From: Apostichopus japonicus
Lineage: Eukaryota; Echinodermata; Holothuroidea; Aspidochirotida; Stichopodidae
NCBI RefSeq assembly: GCF_037975245.1
Contig: NC_092569.1
Coordinates: 901,001 to 965,000 of the forward strand
Direction of reading: 5' to 3'
Length of the DNA: 64,000 bases
The translations under genes were made by a program, and so were the position numbers. This document shows, piece after piece, positions 61,601 through 64,000 of this stretch. How positions within the stretch are numbered: position 1 is the stretch's first letter; the number at the start of each line of letters is the position of its first letter. The notes under the pieces were generated by a model. That model ran no database searches, was not told where the DNA came from, and saw nothing but the letters and a program-made list of their open reading frames with translations.

Positions 61601-63267
61601 TTGACATAGGCACTTTCACTTCCATGGCATATTTAACATCAAAGGCTTAACTTTGCACTGCATTGGACTTGTTGTAAAAATTGTGGTCAATAACAAGTAA
61701 AGTATTAACTGCATCAATTCAAGGGACGAATCCAGTCCCTTGATTCAACAGTGACTGGAGCAGTGTTTTCTGATAGGAATGATAAAGGTAAGGTTAAGTA
61801 TTAACGGCATAACTTCAAGGGATGACGTATCCAGTCCCTTGATTTCAACAGTGACGGAGGTGACTGGAGTACAGTAGTTTTTTCTGATAGGAATGATTGA
61901 GCCAGGAAAATGGCTGGTGCTGACTCAACTTGACCAAGTTGACCTTAACTGTAAGTGACAGATTACAACCTTGTGTCACAGCATTTCTACAGAACCAACA
62001 TGTACTTCTTTACTTAACCAACATGGCAATTTGGTGAAAAGTTGACTTTGTAAAACTGTAGTGGAATGAAACACAAAAAATCAATTACAAAACACTTAAC
62101 ATGAACATGTATGGACTCACCATTTTTGGAAATCTTTTGAATGTTGGATCCAATACTTGCAGCCAATCGGTTGAAGTCTTGTGCACTGCCCTTCCCTGTA
62201 AGGTAATCTAAAGGATTAAAAGTTGTTCGGGACGATAAGGCCATCTGCAAGCACATCATGCAAACACAGCGTAAATCACAATTAAAGACATTTGCAGAAC
62301 ACAGATATGTGTTCCTCAGTACGAATGCAGGGTTCACTTTTAAGATAGTGTGCAAGTCATGATTTGATGAACTAAACGATCTTTTTTATAAAAGATTGTT
62401 CTGCTGTTCACATGTATGTAAGTTTTTGTTGAATGCTGATTTCAAAGATCAGAAGATAATGGATAACAGAAATGCCTAACCAGTGACTGCATTTTGAAAA
62501 ATGTTTGGTCATGAAATCATCCACTTGTACATTACTACTGTTTACTAAAGACATCATTTTTTGATAATAAATGTTTTCCTACTCTATCTTCCATCTTTGA
62601 AGGAGTGCAAAGAGTTTCACATGCAGGAAAGGTATGCATCCTATCCAGATACAATATGACTAGTACTATGTAAGCAACAAATCTTGGAGTTTGACCATCA
62701 TGGATGCACAAAAATGAAAAATACTAAACTACTGTACAATACTACTTTTGTGGACAAAGACAGCAAAAGTGCAACAAGATTGGTTAATAGGAGAGATGGA
62801 TGCAGATAGGAAGGGAGCATGCACATATCAAACATTAATTTGTTTCTTCTCTTTAATCTCTTTAATCTCTGTAATTCTCTATTTGCCTGATAAGATGAAT
62901 ACAATCCACCAGACCCTTAGAATCAATGCCCAACATGCATGAAAGCTAGTTTCGAATATGGGCTTGACGTTAAAAAGATAACTTAATGGAAATTTGCTGG
63001 AAAGCTCCAATAAGTGTACATAAATTTTCCAATGTTTTGCCAAAATTCCTGCCATCCACCAAAACGTTTTAGGGTAGAGTCCCACAGCTTGTGATATGTA
63101 AATATTTTAAGACCTCTTCCATGTACATTATAGTATTGTACTCTGAAGATATTTAGTGTACTGTACCAGAAAAAAAATTTATCCGACTACTTACCCGATG
63201 AATATGATGTAAAACTTCCTCTACCCTGGTTAAAATCACCACCAAAATCCCCCGTTCCAGAAGTCAT
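51809..63267 (-). CDS. STX12: Syntaxin-7/12-like Qa-SNARE, isoform A (10 exons, spliced)
   Basis: Exons on the minus strand join in frame to an 852-nt reading frame, about 283 aa (human syntaxin-12 is of similar size). Order: short Gly/Ser-rich N-terminus, Habc three-helix region (about residues 30-160), acidic linker, SNARE motif (about 185-250) with zero-layer Gln in HEQGEMID, polybasic KKARRKK and a single C-terminal membrane anchor ending at the stop. Segments such as YTNQLAKDTNKMLKDL, DILDVNQIFKD and DSIEANVESAEVHVE closely resemble vertebrate STX12/STX7, the endosomal Qa-SNAREs of early/late endosome and lysosome fusion. The family assignment is firm; the choice between STX7 and STX12 is inference. 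Coding exons: 63267-63195, 62207-62121, 61409-61340, 60149-60050, 59234-59097, 55727-55672, 54689-54614, 53581-53509, 53253-53171, 51904-51809. Two further C-terminal cassettes lie downstream. Confidence 0.93.
52162..52182. repeat. Poly-G tract of 21
   Basis: The longest of the G/C homopolymers here. It lies in the intron between cassette A exons 3 and 4, followed by a degenerate AGTACAAG-type repeat to about 52,500. Confidence 0.95.
53171..53253 (-). CDS. STX12: Cassette A exon 3 (SNARE C-terminal half)
   Basis: Encodes D-SIEANVESAEVHVESANT... to AREYQ (28 residues counting the split Asp), matching STX12 DSIEANVESSEVHVE. Acceptor GTTATAG, canonical donor CAG|GTAAGA. Phase 1 to 0. Confidence 0.96.
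53509..53581 (-). CDS. STX12: Cassette A exon 2 (SNARE core with zero-layer Gln)
   Basis: Twenty-four codons plus one base: SDILDVNQIFKDVASMV then HEQGEMI. It is nearly superimposable on STX12 DILDVNQIFKDLAMMIHDQG. The Gln of HEQG is the ionic zero-layer residue that defines a Qa-SNARE. Acceptor CTCAACAG, donor GTATGT, phase 0 to 1. Confidence 0.96.
53680..54080. repeat. Degenerate GGTGGGCCAAATC repeat in cassette A intron
   Basis: Several diverged copies of TGGTGGGCCAAATCTAC and CAACTAGGA(C/A)TTGGTAA words. This is the intron between cassette A exons 1 and 2. Confidence 0.6.
54614..54689 (-). CDS. STX12: Cassette A exon 1 (SNARE motif N-terminal part)
   Basis: Starts in phase 2 after a CTCCTCCTCAG acceptor and encodes TAQAQVQVEDMDALVERE then NQLKKLE. 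Human STX7/12 have a PQVQVQDEEIT...ERE..IRQLE segment here. Donor GTAAGT, phase 0. Confidence 0.93.
55095..55700. repeat. 116-bp minisatellite containing the exon 6 splice donor
   Basis: About five copies. GGATCC(T/A)AACCTGAG recurs at 55351, 55467 and 55583, with the true exon at 55699. Read on the minus strand, each unit holds the last about 26 nt of exon 6 followed by its GTAAGAGTAGG donor. Confidence 0.92.
55672..55727 (-). CDS. STX12: Syntaxin exon 6 (acidic linker)
   Basis: Encodes NPYEDDPSGQDPFSGGYD and the first two bases of an Arg or Ser codon (phase 0 to 2). It forms the flexible acidic linker between Habc and the SNARE motif. Acceptor CATTTTAG, donor GTAAGA at 55671-55666. This is the last exon before the three alternative cassettes, each of whose first exons can be opened in phase 2. 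Its 3' half and donor are reproduced in a 116-bp tandem repeat immediately downstream. Confidence 0.85.
56113..58663. mobile_element. Repeat element with GGTTCCTTGCTG ends
   Basis: GGTTCCTTGCTG at 56,113 and its inverse near 58,642-58,653. The right end is also a self-complementary hairpin (58,628-58,653), followed six bases later by CTAG and T. Inside are about five roughly 300-400 bp units rich in TGACCT/AGGTCA and an (AC)n run at 58,575-58,610. It lies in syntaxin intron 5. A DNA transposon or Helitron-type non-autonomous element is possible; the class is unresolved. Confidence 0.55.
58811..59080. repeat. 30-bp tandem repeat, nine near-perfect copies
   Basis: Unit AAGGAATGGAATACTACAAG plus AGGTGTAATT. 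Copies are virtually identical, implying recent expansion or homogenisation. It ends about 10 bp from the exon 5 donor. Confidence 0.97.
59097..59234 (-). CDS. STX12: Syntaxin exon 5 (helix Hc)
   Basis: Forty-six codons in phase 0-0: RQQRMQKDRLTNDFSDSL..., then FQRVQRDAAKVERECVERAR. This matches the RQQRLQKERL...NFQxVQR helix Hc of STX7/12. The acceptor is TTCTCTCAG and the donor GTGAGT at 59096-59091. The donor sits about 10 bp from the edge of a 30-bp, nine-copy tandem array. Confidence 0.95.
59377..59468 (+). other. tRNA-Ser/Leu-like pseudogene or SINE head
   Basis: GTGGCCCCAGTGGATTAAGGC resembles the D-arm/A-box of class II tRNAs, and AGGAC..GTCCT could be a long variable arm. The T-arm (GGCCAGTTCATAG) is degenerate, so it is unlikely to be functional. 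Confidence 0.35.
60050..60149 (-). CDS. STX12: Syntaxin exon 4 (helix Hb)
   Basis: Encodes DEKQHYTNQLAKDTNKMLKD..., one of the most conserved stretches of the STX7/12 family (YTNQLAKET(D/N) in vertebrates). Acceptor TTTTGCAG, donor GTAAGC at 60049-60044, phases 2 to 0. It ends in a Ser/Thr/Pro-rich loop (PPSTNQSDS) between Hb and Hc. Confidence 0.95.
61174..61262. repeat. 27-bp minisatellite, about 3.3 copies
   Basis: CAGTGGGGCCAGTAGCAGG plus GGTACTGT, in syntaxin intron 3 close to the exon 3 donor. In one minus frame it reads as a nine-residue TDSTPATGP repeat, but it is intronic. Confidence 0.9.
61340..61409 (-). CDS. STX12: Syntaxin exon 3 (end of Ha, start of Hb)
   Basis: Encodes VKDIERLTRMLGTQEDTKQ..., aligned with the STX7/12 region around the conserved LGT(P/K)QD turn between the first two Habc helices. 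Phases are 1 to 2. The acceptor is CTCTCAG and the donor GTGAGT at 61339-61334. A 27-bp minisatellite lies in the following intron about 80 bp past the donor. Confidence 0.9.
61690..61900. repeat. Diverged direct duplication with internal palindrome
   Basis: Two copies, each with CAAGGGA...CCAGTCCCTTGATT (inverted) and TTTTCTGATAGGAATGAT, in syntaxin intron 2. Confidence 0.8.
62121..62207 (-). CDS. STX12: Syntaxin exon 2 (start of Habc helix Ha)
   Basis: Encodes ...GSAQDFNRLAASIGSNIQKISKN, matching the start of helix Ha in STX7/12 (human AQRISSNIQKI-type sequence). The donor GTGAGT follows 62121 in phase 1. There are two possible acceptors. The one used here ends in CTTTAG before 62207 and fits exon 1. 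The other (TGCTTGCAG before 62244) starts exactly at an in-frame ATG (MALSSRTTFNPLDYL...), so exon 2 could also be a first coding exon of a transcript with a different leader. Confidence 0.85.
63195..63267 (-). CDS. STX12: Syntaxin exon 1 (start codon, N-terminal tail)
   Basis: ATG at 63267 opens MTSGTGDFGGDFNQGRG..., a Gly/Ser/Phe-rich tail like the unstructured N-termini of STX7/12. The exon ends in phase 1 at a consensus GTAAGT donor (63194-63189). Only the acceptor at 62208 in exon 2 keeps the frame open; the stronger-looking acceptor at 62245 leads to a stop. The start is chosen because it is the only ATG upstream in frame before a consensus donor. The 5'UTR and promoter are not resolved. 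Confidence 0.75.
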
Positions 63268-64000
63268 ATTGGATTATGCTCGGCTCCACAATTGTACTGA
63301 TAAAATCTAAACGTTGCTATTAGCTGAACCTGTGATAGTTCTAAGGAATAATGAGTTGTGGCCGAGGCCCTGGCAAGGCGGCAATAATTGTTTTGTTGAG
63401 TTCTGTAAAGAGATTTAAAATAAAATGGTGAGGGTGTCACTTCAGAGTAATTTGATTCATATTCTGATCTCCCTATTTTCATCATGATCCATACCAATTA
63501 ATTAGTTTCAACATTTTACTTACTACATTACCTATATGTGAAAGAAGTTAAGTTAGATGTAAAGCAGGAAAGCAAAGCTTTCACCTAAATAGGCCTAATG
63601 TACTTCAATAGTTTCACCATGTAACGATCAATACGTAACGAGTACTGTACAGTCACAGCCTATTACCTAGCATTGACAATATGGTAATTATTAGTACTAC
63701 TAGGGATATCACTGAGCTATTTTGAAAACTCTCAGTACCATATACATCACAGTGCATTTTGGATGTGTCTCTTATCAATGGTCTAGCCTCTATTAGCTGG
63801 ATGGATTTTGTGAAATGACATTAACTTTGTCAGACAAATTCCTTAATTCCCTGGACTCATTTACAATCAGAAAATGTTGATTGGTTGATTGGAAATTTGA
63901 ATTGTTTCTAATTTTTTAATCAGTGTCATTGTAATCACAATCACTTTCTACCCCATTTCCTGAGACTCTTTTCAGGAAGTTAGCATAACTACATGTTGGT
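63268..64000 (-). promoter_or_regulatory. 5' flank of the syntaxin gene
   Basis: Upstream sequence of the start codon. No CpG island, TATA box at a sensible distance or initiator can be singled out by eye. The transcription start could lie here or beyond the right edge. Confidence 0.3.

Overview
This window is eukaryotic genomic DNA, AT-rich and intron-rich, from what is probably a marine invertebrate deuterostome. An echinoderm is my best guess. That guess is inference from the syntaxin sequence, the many TA microsatellites, the poly-G/C tracts and the repeat families. No prokaryotic operons, rRNA or CRISPR were seen. Almost all long reading frames are repeat-driven or accidental; the real coding sequence is a set of short exons on the minus strand.

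Right part (37.1-63.3 kb, minus strand): a syntaxin-7/12-like (endosomal Qa-SNARE) gene. Six upstream exons (63,267 to 55,672) encode the N-terminus, the Habc helices and an acidic linker. They splice in frame to four exons (54,689 to 51,809, cassette A) encoding the SNARE motif and C-terminal membrane anchor, giving a complete protein of about 283 residues.

The main discovery is two more four-exon SNARE+anchor cassettes on the same strand further downstream: B (44,518-41,366) and C (38,642-37,088). In B and C every intron phase matches A (2-0-1-0). The second and third exons have exactly the same length as in A (73 and 83 nt), and the central glutamine of the SNARE zero layer is kept. The sequences are strongly diverged from A and from each other. 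By reading frame all three can be spliced onto the common six exons (predicted 283, 291 and 298 aa). The gene therefore looks like a syntaxin with a constant Habc half and three interchangeable SNARE/anchor halves, although separate short genes or decaying duplicates are not excluded. B and C share a GC 5' splice site at the same exon, where A has GT.

Left part (about 3.5-34.4 kb, minus strand): several short exon-like blocks with good splice signals and compatible phases (34.3, 23.4, 18.7, 17.6, 12.0, 11.7 and 3.5 kb). They suggest a second gene with long introns encoding a charged, low-complexity to coiled-coil protein that I do not recognise.

The rest is intronic or intergenic and rich in repeats: minisatellites of 18, 26, 27, 30, 61, 116 and about 145 bp; long TA/TC microsatellites; at least fifteen poly-G/C runs of 10-21 nt; a terminal-inverted-repeat element at 43.1-43.5 kb; and a 2.5 kb repeat element at 56.1-58.7 kb carrying clustered AGGTCA direct repeats. 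One minisatellite has copied the 3' end and 5' splice site of syntaxin exon 6 at least four times.
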